DNA of 64,000 bases from NCBI RefSeq assembly GCF_003313385.1, contig NZ_QMHN01000001.1, positions 1,104,097 to 1,168,096 of the forward strand, in the 5' to 3' direction. Both the position numbers and the translations under genes were made by a program. Each line of letters starts with the position of its first letter. Within the stretch, counting starts at the first letter, position 1. The notes under the pieces were generated by a model that did not search any database, was not told the DNA's origin, and saw only the letters and a list, made by a program, of their open reading frames with translations. The DNA comes from Pedobacter chitinilyticus (GTDB lineage: Bacteria > Bacteroidota > Bacteroidia > Sphingobacteriales > Sphingobacteriaceae). This document shows, piece by piece, positions 54,375 to 62,619 of this stretch.

Positions 54375-54558
54375 GATTGATATTTTTAAAGTTCCTTACC
54401 CTTGATAATAAAATCTCTGTTTCCAATACATTGACATTGGCAGTATCGCTAAGGGTCAGTTTCGACTGCGTTTCAATCTCATGTACTATATCTGATAATT
54501 GCTCATGGTCTGCGTGGACTGCCACACGTACCATGATAAAAAGTGTTTCGTACTTCAT
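54352..54558 (-). CDS. Small element-associated protein
   Basis: The 68-residue protein (MKYETLFIMVRVAVHADHEQ…) is a beta-alpha type small protein with no signal. It overlaps the upstream 43-residue gene by 4 nt and the DUF932-like start by 23 nt, so it belongs to one compact element operon. Such small genes accompany DUF932 genes in conjugative elements of this phylum. Role unknown. Confidence 0.6.
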   Translation of the reverse strand: MKYETLFIMVRVAVHADHEQLSDIVHEIETQSKLTLSDTANVNVLETEILLSRVRNFKNINHGTQPKL

Positions 54559-54686
54559 CTTCTTTGGTGCTGTTTTTTAAACTTGTCCAACTGCTGGTAA
54601 AAGGCTTTCGGATTTTCTTCCTCGAATTCAACCCCATAGCCTGGCCAGTACAATTGGTCTAAAAATTCTATAAATGCCTCGAACAT
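54555..54686 (-). CDS. Small element-associated protein, 43 residues
   Basis: ATG at 54686 gives MFEAFIEFLDQLYWPGYGVE… ending KKQHQRR at 54555, with the stop overlapping the next start (ATGA). Aromatic and acidic, helical, no signal. The overlap on one side and the protein-like composition support a real gene; the function is unknown. Confidence 0.55.
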   Translation of the reverse strand: MFEAFIEFLDQLYWPGYGVEFEEENPKAFYQQLDKFKKQHQRR

Positions 54687-54745
54687 GGTTTCAATAATTA
54701 AATGAAAAGAAATAACCGCCCCACCAATAGACGGGGCGGCATACG

Positions 54746-55330
54746 TTATTTAGCTGGGATGAAGATTTCGCCCTCGATTTCCGCCAACTTGTCCACGCAA
54801 AGCGTGTTGACCATCTTTGCAACCGCATTAATGATAAAAGGGTTTTTGGTCGTAAACTCTCTGCCTTTATCATCTTCAATCGTCAATTCACAACTTTGAT
54901 AGTGGTTGTTGCCGTCCGTACCCTCTGCATCATCTTTTTGAGCAATCTCGAATTCTTCCAATGTGCCGATGGTCTCTAACAACTTGCCCCTTTGGTTGAT
55001 ACGGCGGTTCAAGTCCAAAGCCAATTTAATGGTAGCTTCTAGGTTCAACGCTGGTTTTTCTTCCTTCAACGCTTCCTTGATTTCCTTTTTGGTCGGCTCT
55101 GTTTTGGGTGTTTCCGCTACCACATCTACGGTTTTCTTTTCTTCCTTTGGCTGTTCTTGGCTCTTAACCGTATCAGTTTTTATGGTTTCAGCCGTTGGCT
55201 TCTCCTTATCGGGGTCAACCTGATTGGCATTTTCTTTTAGAGGTAATGCCGGACGGATTGCCGTTTTATCCGTTGATTTTGTGTTTACTGTTGCGTTGTC
55301 TTTTCCGTTTTCGATTACTGCTGTTTTCAT
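54746..55330 (-). CDS. Element-associated protein with disordered N-terminus
   Basis: The 194-residue protein has a Lys/Glu/Thr/Pro-rich disordered first half (about 1-90) and a folded second half ('LNLEATIKLALDLNRRINQR', 'CELTIEDDKGREFTTKNPFI'). It is first in the small element operon with the genes at 54686, 54558 and 54374. Proteins of this form are common in Bacteroidota conjugative elements; the function is not established. Confidence 0.65.
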   Translation of the reverse strand: MKTAVIENGKDNATVNTKSTDKTAIRPALPLKENANQVDPDKEKPTAETIKTDTVKSQEQPKEEKKTVDVVAETPKTEPTKKEIKEALKEEKPALNLEATIKLALDLNRRINQRGKLLETIGTLEEFEIAQKDDAEGTDGNNHYQSCELTIEDDKGREFTTKNPFIINAVAKMVNTLCVDKLAEIEGEIFIPAK

Positions 55331-55879
55331 GATTTCTAATTTTTAAGTTTTTAAGAATGAATATTTGTGCTATCTGCCCCAAAAGGGCGGCTCTGATTGG
55401 GCGCAACGCTGTTGGCGTTTCGCTAGGTAATTCGATGGGTGGGCTTCTGCCTTTGATTGTGCGCATGGGTTTTTTCCTTTTAAAATTCAGTCGGCTGAAG
55501 CCTCCTGCCTTTTTGTTAAAAGCCAATCACCTGACCACAATCCAGTGGACTGGCAAGACTTTGCGAAAAAAAATACTACCCGAAGCGAAGCGAGGTGTGG
55601 AGATTTTTTTTCAGCAAACCCAAAGGGGAAGTCTTGTCCAGCCCAATGGATTGTTCAGAAATTTTGGCACAAAAAGGTTGGGAGTAATTTTGTGCACTTA
55701 GCAGAGCTTAATGTGAGATTTGTTAGCTTTATACTTAATTGAAATAGCTAGAATTTATTCCGGGAAAATGAGACGAAAAGAAGACTATCATCGAAAATAT
55801 AACAAATCAACGGGACTATCGATTGTAGAAGGTAGAACTGTCTGAAAATTTTAAAATAGGTAATTAATAATTCGAAATT
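55331..55879. other. Long leader-like intergenic region of the element
   Basis: No gene is supported in these 549 bp, although a plus-strand frame is open from 55357 to 55701. The stretch contains repeated gcgaagcga-type words and runs of T, and probably carries the promoter and leader of the minus-strand element operon. A transfer-origin role cannot be excluded but is not shown. Confidence 0.4.
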
Positions 55880-55894
55880 TTGACAATAAATAAA

Positions 55895-56683
55895 ATGCAA
55901 AAATTCTCAGAGTTCAAGTTTATATCAACTTATAACATCGCAGCAGGAGTTAGGGAAAAAATAATCAGCAATGAGCCAGAAGAGTATATTTCAGATTTTT
56001 TTGAACCTAGATATCAAGAGCAACAATATTTGAAACCGTCTAAAACTACTTTACTTCACGATTACATTGAACAGGAATTTAGTTTAGGTATTGAATATAT
56101 GACCAAACATCTCGCTTATGAGGAATCTATTGAAGAACTTGTTTTTTATTTAGATAACTATAGGGTTCCATATTTAAGCTATGCTGAATTCTTGAGTGAA
56201 CATAATTATTATACTGATGCAGAGCCAGATGAATTTCAATATGAATATTCATTATTCTTAGAAAAATTGGTTATACAAAAAATTTCGCCGTTTATATCGG
56301 ACGAGGTGTTTTCAATTTTATTTAGGGATAGAAAGCTTTTAATGGAATTTAATAAGCTTCTTGCTGAAACAGTCGTTAAGATTAAATTTGTTGATTTTCC
56401 CAAACTCTTGGCAAAAGATGGTTTCGTTATTAGATGTAGTTATTGGCCAGAATGGGTTAGAAGAGCCTTAATGTATAGAGATCAAGGATCGTGTGCAATT
56501 TGCTTGAATGATATAAGCGGACTTCTAAAAGTTAATTTTGATAAAGCAATTGACCACATCGTTCCATTGAAATTGGGTGGAACAAATGATATTACAAATT
56601 TACAAATATTGTGCGAGGCATGTAATTTAAAAAAGTTGGATCATACCATTCAGACATCTGAAATGTACTCAAGATATTTTTGA
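55895..56683 (+). CDS. HNH endonuclease family protein
   Basis: The chosen ATG at 55895 gives about 262 residues (a TTG at 55880 is also in frame). The C-terminal quarter has an HNH fold: 'CAICLNDISG' zinc ligands, 'AIDHIVPLKLGGTNDITNLQ' with the catalytic His, and 'CEACNLKK' completing the CxxC pair. The N-terminal 190 residues are unassigned, helical and acidic. It is AT-rich compared with the defence block. A single-gene HNH nuclease in an element may serve in defence or in element biology. Confidence 0.8.
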   Translation: MQKFSEFKFISTYNIAAGVREKIISNEPEEYISDFFEPRYQEQQYLKPSKTTLLHDYIEQEFSLGIEYMTKHLAYEESIEELVFYLDNYRVPYLSYAEFLSEHNYYTDAEPDEFQYEYSLFLEKLVIQKISPFISDEVFSILFRDRKLLMEFNKLLAETVVKIKFVDFPKLLAKDGFVIRCSYWPEWVRRALMYRDQGSCAICLNDISGLLKVNFDKAIDHIVPLKLGGTNDITNLQILCEACNLKKLDHTIQTSEMYSRYF

Positions 56684-56692
56684 TTAAATTGG

Positions 56693-57829
56693 TTACGGAT
56701 AAAGCATTATATCAATCTTATGTGTACTGTTTGGCGGTAAAAACCCGACCAATGCCTGTCTAAAAACTGCCGAATTTGATTGCATTTGGATAATCCATCT
56801 TTCCATATTTTTGATTTCATCAAGTTGATTGGTAATAATGAGTTGATCGGGATTGGAGGCTGTAATGCTCATCTTGCAATTGAACTTGAAAAGATTTTCG
56901 AGGTCGTTTGATTCAATGGAAAACACAAACTGTTTTCCATTAGAAATATCTCTTTGCGAAATATATTTAACATTGATTTCTTTTGAGAGAAAGCCGAACA
57001 GAAAACTCATCCTTTCCGACAATAAATTAAATCCTAATTTAACATTTAATGACTTAAACAGTTCGAAGAAAAAATTACTGATGATACTGTAATATGGAGA
57101 TATAAACTTAGAGCGTATGCGAAGGATACGTATTTGCTCTTCATCCACATTTTCCCAGAATAATCCTCCATCACTGTTTTTGACCAAATCGTCCAACCAC
57201 TCGTTCTTTTCCAATGAGAATTCCGCACCATTGTGCATAATTCTATTTCTAAGATACTGAAGCTCTTGAAGTTTATTTATCTTTGATTCTGTCGATGCTA
57301 TATCTATTTCGGCTACCAATGAAATATATTCCATCATAGATTTCAAATAATCTGTCTTCTCAAACCTTTCAACAGTAAATTTCAACTTAAAAGAATTGTG
57401 TAAATGCCCACAAAGACGACGTAGCTCGGTTTCAAGTAAAGCATATAGGGTAACAAGTGACGATTTATTAAAGTGATCTGCCATTTCGGTAAAATCAGCT
57501 TTCATATCCTCATCTGCACTTGCGTAGTGATGGTCAATTTCTGCAGCTCCAGATGCATGCAAAGCCCAAGCATGTTTATCATCTTCGCTACCGTCAATCT
57601 CATCGAAGTGTTTTTTATATGCGACATTTGCTTCATCTGCTACTTTTTTGTGCTCGGCTTTAAGGTCTTTCAATTTGTCTGTAGCTTCCGTATGATATAG
57701 ACCAATTGTCGTCTCTGCATGCTTTTTATATATAGAAATTTTCCCCTGCACTTGCACAAAGAACCGTTCGAGTGGCTCCAGTTTTGGAGGATCGAGAAAA
57801 TACAGTGAAAATCCGAAATCAAAATCCAT
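56693..57829 (-). CDS. HEPN-like helical protein
   Basis: The 378-residue protein has a helical N-terminus rich in Lys/Glu (about 20-120) and a domain with 'QYLRNRIMHNG' (Arg194, Asn195, His199), the RNxxxH motif of HEPN/RiboL-PSP-type proteins, preceded by 'LVTLYALLETELRRLCGHLH'. It faces the HNH gene tail to tail, with 9 bp between stops. It may be an RNase-type toxin or a scaffold; no antitoxin such as MNT is adjacent. Confidence 0.6.
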   Translation of the reverse strand: MDFDFGFSLYFLDPPKLEPLERFFVQVQGKISIYKKHAETTIGLYHTEATDKLKDLKAEHKKVADEANVAYKKHFDEIDGSEDDKHAWALHASGAAEIDHHYASADEDMKADFTEMADHFNKSSLVTLYALLETELRRLCGHLHNSFKLKFTVERFEKTDYLKSMMEYISLVAEIDIASTESKINKLQELQYLRNRIMHNGAEFSLEKNEWLDDLVKNSDGGLFWENVDEEQIRILRIRSKFISPYYSIISNFFFELFKSLNVKLGFNLLSERMSFLFGFLSKEINVKYISQRDISNGKQFVFSIESNDLENLFKFNCKMSITASNPDQLIITNQLDEIKNMERWIIQMQSNSAVFRQALVGFLPPNSTHKIDIMLYP

Positions 57830-57904
57830 TTATATAAAGATTAGAATTGCAAAATTAAGAACAATAGTAAATATTATTGTTAGTCTTTATTATATAATAC
57901 TTTT

Positions 57905-57938
57905 AAACAAAAAACCTGACCGTTTCCAATCAGGTTTC
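57905..57938 (-). terminator. Terminator after the H1-like gene
   Basis: AAACCTGA / TCAGGTTT arms with an 11-nt loop; on the minus strand the stem is followed by TTTTTTGTTT. It lies 18 nt beyond the H1-like stop. Confidence 0.8.
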
Positions 57939-57955
57939 TCCCCAAAACAAGACTT

Positions 57956-58132
57956 CTATTTTGAATTTTTCTTCTCAGTGATTTCCTTACGGATTTCACC
58001 AGCAAGCACTTTCAAGTCCTGCATAGATTTACGTATTCTCGTGCCAGCGGCACCGTTCGACTTGTTGTGGAATTTGTCCACATCACTTTCCAAGTCAGCA
58101 ACAAGCTGTTTCACTTTTTCAAACTTTTCCAT
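57956..58132 (-). CDS. Histone H1-like (Hc1-like) DNA-binding protein
   Basis: ATG at 58132 gives a 58-residue Lys-rich helical protein (MEKFEKVKQLVADLESDVDK… ending EKKNSK). The pattern, including 'GAAGTRIRKSMQDLK', matches the small Hc1-like proteins widespread in Bacteroidota, which coat DNA as nucleoid-associated proteins. It has its own terminator. Its presence here fits an element-borne copy. Confidence 0.8.
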   Translation of the reverse strand: MEKFEKVKQLVADLESDVDKFHNKSNGAAGTRIRKSMQDLKVLAGEIRKEITEKKNSK

Positions 58133-58195
58133 GTTTTCTTATTTTATAATGAATAATTAATTTCTTCCTATTAGGGCGAATATATCATTTTCGGG

Positions 58196-58969
58196 CTAAA
58201 CGCCAATGCCCTGTCCCTGTGCCACATCCTTTTCCCTGGACTGTTCCTGTTTTTTGGCAAAGGCTTCGCCCATTTCAAGGCCTGTCTCTTTTTGGAACTG
58301 CTCACGTTTTTCAGGCTTTCCATCCTCTCGGTAGAAATTCAGCTTTCCATAACGTACCGCTGTTTCGATGTACATTTTGGCTTCCTGCCCATCTTTTTCT
58401 ACGGTAACCAGTGGACGGTGACCGTTCAATAGTGACGTTTCCAATGCCTCCGCCTTTTTGGGGTCTATCATTTCCTTGATCTTATAATCATCCAATATTG
58501 CCTTCACATCATAGCCATAGGCATCGGTAAACTGGCGGAAGGTCAGGTTGTTGTTACGGTCACGTTCCTTTTCGGTGTCCAATTGCATCCAAGCCTTGTA
58601 AGGGGTTCCCTCACGGCTCAAAAGGTCTTCACGGTAGACAGAACGTCCCTGTATCAGGTTTGCCGCCTGTTCCTTTGTAAAGCCCTTGCCATGGTCTAGC
58701 CAAAAGGTCTGTGGCAATGGGGGTGAATAGAAATCACGTTTGTATTCCCTGGACACATAATTGATCTTGCCCTCTTCCATATTGGCCACCATTGACTTAT
58801 TGGCTGCATCCTTTCCTACGGCAAGTTCACTATTGCCCTTTTGCTTTTTGAAGAAATCAATGGCCTCTGCGAAGTTGGCCTGAACAACATCAATCAGGCA
58901 ATATTCGACAGTAATATCTCGTTCGGAGCATTTTTGCGCCTGAACCGTACAACGAGAAACACACCAAAG
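58196..58969 (-). pseudogene. N-terminally truncated DUF3945-like element protein
   Basis: The 198 residues from the ATG at 58792 contain the DUF3945-like region ('FWLDHGKGFTKEQAANLIQG', 'LLNGHRPLVTVEKDGQEAKM'). The frame stays open and protein-like upstream to a stop at 58970 ('ERDITVEYCLIDVVQANFAE', 'AIDFFKKQKGNSELAVGK'), so the real start has been lost. Full-length proteins of this type are several hundred residues. The 5' part has been deleted, in line with decay of the element. Confidence 0.7.
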
Positions 58970-59136
58970 CTATTCACATCATTTGGCAGGCTTCTATTCG
59001 ATAAGAACAATCAAAAAACTGGTTAGTCTATCTGAAGGGGTAGAAACGCGACGCGATAATTATAACTATGATTTTTTCTTATCGTATTGATGGGAAGTTG
59101 CAAATCGTTGAATGACGTTGCAATTGATATTAGCAT

Positions 59137-59173
59137 AAAAAAACTCGGCAGCTTTGTATAGCTACCGAGTTTC
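59137..59173 (-). terminator. Terminator of the gene at 59191
   Basis: AAACTCGG(C/T)AGC arms pair around a short loop; on the minus strand the second arm ends in TTTTTTT. It lies 18 nt past the stop at 59191. Confidence 0.85.
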
Positions 59174-59190
59174 TCTTAACTCTCAATCAT

Positions 59191-59979
59191 TTAACCAGTA
59201 TTTTTCGCTTCATTATCTGCTTGAGCTGCCAATTGGATAACATATCCAACTAAAAATGCATCAACCAATGAAAGCGCATAGTCACGGTCTATGGGCAACA
59301 TTTCGGGCTTTAATAATTCTTCGTCGATATAACGTTCAGCATTCCATAATTTGCGGGTCTTCTCGGGATGGTCGGGTTCGATACGGTTGAAGATCCGCTC
59401 GAACGACCAATTTGCTGCCTCGATAAATTCCTCACGATCTTCTTTCCCTAAAGGCAACGAAGAGATTTTTGGACCAGAATTGCTTATTACAGGGCGAGCT
59501 TGTTGCTCATCTTCGTCTGCTACAAATCTTTCTTCAGACGAAATCCTATAATCGTCGTAGTAGACTTCCTGTTCATTTTCCAAAAAGACCTCTTTAAATA
59601 TCTGCAACCTAAAATCGTCATCAATCGTGACCTTGTTTTCGCTTTCTACGCCGAAGATATATTGTTCCCAGTCTCGAACCTCCACTCTGTCCATATTATC
59701 GAACAGAAGTATAGCTAACTCAATCCTGGCAGGAGATGCTTTCAAAAGTTCAATCCATTTGGTAAATCCGCATAATTTTGAAATGATGTGCTGTGCATTT
59801 CCGAGTTTGAAGCGTTCTTCATCGATTTTGAAATCATCGACCAGCATATCGAACCAAAAATATTTTGGCTCATAGCTGTACACTTTGCGTCCCTGTTTTG
59901 GGTCGAAAGAAGAGGTTTGGGTTTTGAAATCTTTGTGAAGATTTTTTGCTTGGAGTTTTAGATACTCAATAGGTGTCAT
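59191..59979 (-). CDS. Hypothetical element-borne protein
   Basis: The 262-residue protein (MTPIEYLKLQAKNLHKDFKT…) is cytoplasmic, acidic and helical, with a linker 'DEDEQQARPVISNSGPKISS'. The 'KxLHKDFKT' start recurs in hypothetical proteins of Bacteroidota plasmids and integrative elements. It is monocistronic with a strong terminator. Function unknown. The upstream gap 59980-60292 shows no gene and probably contains divergent promoters. Confidence 0.65.
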   Translation of the reverse strand: MTPIEYLKLQAKNLHKDFKTQTSSFDPKQGRKVYSYEPKYFWFDMLVDDFKIDEERFKLGNAQHIISKLCGFTKWIELLKASPARIELAILLFDNMDRVEVRDWEQYIFGVESENKVTIDDDFRLQIFKEVFLENEQEVYYDDYRISSEERFVADEDEQQARPVISNSGPKISSLPLGKEDREEFIEAANWSFERIFNRIEPDHPEKTRKLWNAERYIDEELLKPEMLPIDRDYALSLVDAFLVGYVIQLAAQADNEAKNTG

Positions 59980-60292
59980 AATACATTCCTGTTTAGACCT
60001 ACTTAATTATCCTATGTAATTGCATCCGTAATCTTGTGTGGATAATAAGCAGGCAGGTTTGCATTATTAAACATTTAATTGGCTGAATAGATCTTTGCAC
60101 GGACGAGCTAGCTTGCCAAAAGCATATACAATGATAGATAGAAATTTATAATTTGTCAATAGTTAGGAAAAAAAACATGACCTTATCGCATGATTATAAT
60201 GCAGGAAGCGTTTTAAGGGATATAGATTTTACCTACCTAATTGGTCATTGGCATAGAAAAATATTATATTACAATTACTTGTATTATTAAAA

Positions 60293-60325
60293 AACTATTT
60301 GTAAATTACTGAATTACAAATAGTT
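60293..60325. promoter_or_regulatory. Operator-like inverted repeat ahead of the recombinase operon
   Basis: Perfect 12-bp arms AACTATTTGTAA / TTACAAATAGTT with a 9-nt spacer, ending 12 nt before the start at 60338. A weaker ACAATTACTTGT palindrome lies at about 60271. The sites could bind a repressor of the recombinase operon. Confidence 0.55.
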
Positions 60326-60337
60326 AAAAAATATTTC

Positions 60338-60715
60338 ATGAAAGCTATCGCATATATTAGATCAGCAACAAATGACAAAGATTATCAGTTAGAAGCAGGT
60401 AGTTTTCCGCAGGATAAAACGATTGAAAATTACTGTTATATCAATAACATCGAACTTCTACAGTCTTTCTATGATGTTGGTGTCAGCGGCTCTGATTTTA
60501 AAAGAAAGGGATGGGTGGAATTGGAAGATTTTCTCCTTCATAATTCGGTAGATTTATTGATAGTGACCGACTACTATGACAGGATTGGAAGTGATATTCC
60601 TGCTGTCAAAGCCAAAATAGCTGAAATCGAGCAAAAACGCAACTTACAGATATTGGCGTTGGCAAGACCCGTCATACCGAGTACTGAAGAAATTGAAAAC
60701 CTTTTCAATCCGTAA
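60338..60715 (+). CDS. Resolvase-like protein with lost catalytic residues
   Basis: The 125-residue protein aligns by eye with serine recombinase catalytic domains: 'MKAIAYIRSATNDKDYQ' to 'LLIVTDYYDRIGSD'. The nucleophile position holds Ala (IRSAT in place of RxSxxxQ), and the 'DRxxRN' motif reads 'DRIGSD', so both the Ser and a key Arg are missing. There is no DNA-binding domain. It may be a regulatory or directionality partner of the large recombinase at 60949, or a decayed copy. Confidence 0.7.
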   Translation: MKAIAYIRSATNDKDYQLEAGSFPQDKTIENYCYINNIELLQSFYDVGVSGSDFKRKGWVELEDFLLHNSVDLLIVTDYYDRIGSDIPAVKAKIAEIEQKRNLQILALARPVIPSTEEIENLFNP

Positions 60716-60796
60716 TTAAAATTTCCCTTTGGGATATACCAATGTTACTCATTGGCTCATTGCTAGAAACTTCATACTTGCTGAAAAAGGAGCATT

Positions 60797-60952
60797 ATGA
60801 TGTCAGATTTAGAGAAAACATTATTAACACCAATCACACTTCAAGACATAGAAAATGAACCTGACAGGGAAATCAATGAAAGTGAGGATGCCTTGCTAAC
60901 ACTGATTGCAAAAGTTATTGTAGATATTATTATTAAAGAGGAAGAACTATGA
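60797..60952 (+). CDS. 51-residue protein coupled to the serine recombinase
   Basis: ATG at 60797 (or 60800) gives MMSDLEKTLLTPITLQDIEN… ending IIIKEEEL. It has AAAGGAG 6-8 nt upstream, and its TGA overlaps the recombinase ATG (ATGA), which indicates translational coupling. Acidic and helical, no known family. Its position suggests a cofactor of recombination, such as a directionality factor. Confidence 0.65.
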   Translation: MMSDLEKTLLTPITLQDIENEPDREINESEDALLTLIAKVIVDIIIKEEEL

Positions 60953-62547
60953 ATGCTATAGGATATATGAGGCTTAGTTCCAAAGACCAGTCTAAATCTT
61001 TGGAATATCAGGAATCAACCATTAGGGAGTATTGTAAAAGAAATAAGCTGAACGTTTTGGGGATGTTCAAGGATAACGGAGAATCAAGCTATACTTTTGA
61101 CCGTCCCGATTATCTTGCGTTGGAATCTTATCTAAGAACTTATAAAAGACAATGCCAGTACCTTATCGTACTGGATCATGATAGGTTTAGCAGAAACCTG
61201 CCAGAAGCTTTAATGAAAATTTCAGAACTGGAAAACAAGTACGGTGTAAAGGTACTCTCTACGAACGAACGCATCGACCTTGATACGTCTGATCCAGATG
61301 TATTTATGAAGAGGGCATTTGATTATTTGATGGCGAACAGGGAGCTTTTCAATATAAGGCACCGTACCCGACAGGGAATAAGAAATGCAAAGGAAAGTGG
61401 ACGTTATTTGGGGCGTGCTCCATTTGGTTATCGAAATATCATCGATGGCACGAAGCAGAACACTATCGAGGTCAACGAACTACAGGCGCCGATTGTAAAA
61501 AAAATCTTTCAAGACTACCTTTTAGGGATTGCGCCCTATATTATTTACAAAGAAGCTAAGGCGTTAGGATTTAAGCATACTGGAAACAGTGCCATTTTTG
61601 AAATCTTGCATAACCCTTTGTATGCGGGGCTGATAAAGGTAGCCGCCTATAAAGATTTACCCGAAAAATATGTAAAGGGTCGTCATAAGCCCATAATCAG
61701 TGAAGATGAATATTGGATTGCCCAAAAAATGTTGAACAATAAACGTTCCCAACAGGTACAGCCTGCTGAGGACTTCCCGTTAAGGGGTGTACTGAAATGC
61801 TGGTGTGGAAAGAGCATGACAGCAGGTTGGTCAAAGGGCAAGAAGAAATATTATCTGTATTATCGATGCCTAGAGCATACAAATGTAAATATACCTGGGC
61901 AGACACTTCACGAATTGTTTGATAAGGTACTTATGGAGTTGAGCTTTCAACTGTACCAGATAAAAGCATTATTGAACAAGACGAAGGCAATGCTTGCCGA
62001 GCCTATAAAACAAAAGCAGGACAGGGCGAAGGAAAACATGAAACTTTTGGATGCTGTTAACGAAAAAATTTATACGCTTGAAAAAAGGTTCATGGATAGT
62101 GAAATAGAAAGTTCGACCTACAACAGGTGGTTTCAACAGTACAAGGAAGAGAAGGCACAACTTGAACATGCCCTAAGCGGTAAAGCAAGGTCAAAGGATA
62201 GTAGTTACGAGATTATTGAACGTATTCTGCCTTGGATGGCAAAGCTGTTTTTCATCTATCAAAAATGTAATATTTTCCAGAAGCATATTATCGTTAGAGG
62301 GGTGTTCAAAGACAATTTGGCCTTTGCAGGGGGTGCATTTAGAACACCTTTCATTGACAGAACCTTCGAGCATAATCTATTGACCCTCAAAGAGAAAGGA
62401 TTGCTCTTTCGGGAGCAATCCTTTCGATATTCGGAGATAAATCCGATTAGTACCCCCAACAGGATTCGAACCTGTGACCTACGGTTTAGAAAACCGGTGC
62501 TCTATCCAGCTGAGCTATGGAGGCCTCCCTTAAGAAAACAACGATAA
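60949..62547 (+). CDS. Large serine recombinase of the integrative element
   Basis: The 532-residue protein has a resolvase catalytic domain (1-150; 'AIGYMRLSSKDQSKSLEYQ' with the nucleophile Ser at 10 or 11, 'LIVLDHDRFSRNLPEAL'), a recombinase domain (about 165-270; 'RAPFGYRNIIDG', 'IFEILHNPLYAGLIK'), a zinc ribbon ('LKCWCGKSMTAG' with 'YYRCLEH') and a coiled-coil tail. It performs strand exchange for integration or excision. The last 30 codons read antisense through tRNA-Arg ('PNRIRTCDLRF' to 'LYPAELW'), so the C-terminus reflects the integration site. Confidence 0.9.
   Translation: MNAIGYMRLSSKDQSKSLEYQESTIREYCKRNKLNVLGMFKDNGESSYTFDRPDYLALESYLRTYKRQCQYLIVLDHDRFSRNLPEALMKISELENKYGVKVLSTNERIDLDTSDPDVFMKRAFDYLMANRELFNIRHRTRQGIRNAKESGRYLGRAPFGYRNIIDGTKQNTIEVNELQAPIVKKIFQDYLLGIAPYIIYKEAKALGFKHTGNSAIFEILHNPLYAGLIKVAAYKDLPEKYVKGRHKPIISEDEYWIAQKMLNNKRSQQVQPAEDFPLRGVLKCWCGKSMTAGWSKGKKKYYLYYRCLEHTNVNIPGQTLHELFDKVLMELSFQLYQIKALLNKTKAMLAEPIKQKQDRAKENMKLLDAVNEKIYTLEKRFMDSEIESSTYNRWFQQYKEEKAQLEHALSGKARSKDSSYEIIERILPWMAKLFFIYQKCNIFQKHIIVRGVFKDNLAFAGGAFRTPFIDRTFEHNLLTLKEKGLLFREQSFRYSEINPISTPNRIRTCDLRFRKPVLYPAELWRPPLRKQR
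62394..62425 (-). terminator. Terminator of tRNA-Arg
   Basis: Perfect 13-bp arms GAAAGGATTGCTC / GAGCAATCCTTTC with a 6-nt loop, 26 nt beyond the 3' end of tRNA-Arg on the minus strand. It also lies inside the recombinase reading frame. Confidence 0.6.
62451..62524 (-). tRNA. tRNA-Arg (UCU)
   Basis: A 74-nt cloverleaf: acceptor GCCUCCA with UGGGGGU (G1-U72 wobble), D arm GCUC-AGCUGGAUA-GAGC, anticodon loop UUUCUAA (anticodon UCU), T arm ACAGG-UUCGAAU-CCUGU, discriminator A73; CCA is not encoded. Base 27-43 is C-U. The 3' end faces the integrative element, and the recombinase frame overlaps it in antisense. Confidence 0.93.
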
Positions 62548-62619
62548 GTGGTTTCCCTTATGGTGGTGCAAAGATATAATTTCTACACCATAATCAAAAA
62601 AAGTTTAAAAATTCTTTTT

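Noticed and set aside
55357..55701. 114-codon plus-strand frame in the element leader
   Set aside because: It lacks recognisable features and lies in what looks like the leader of the divergent element operon; composition is not convincingly coding.
55895..57829. Retron or toxin-antitoxin pair formed by the HNH and HEPN-like genes
   Set aside because: The genes are convergent rather than cotranscribed, there is no reverse transcriptase, and no antitoxin-type partner is seen.
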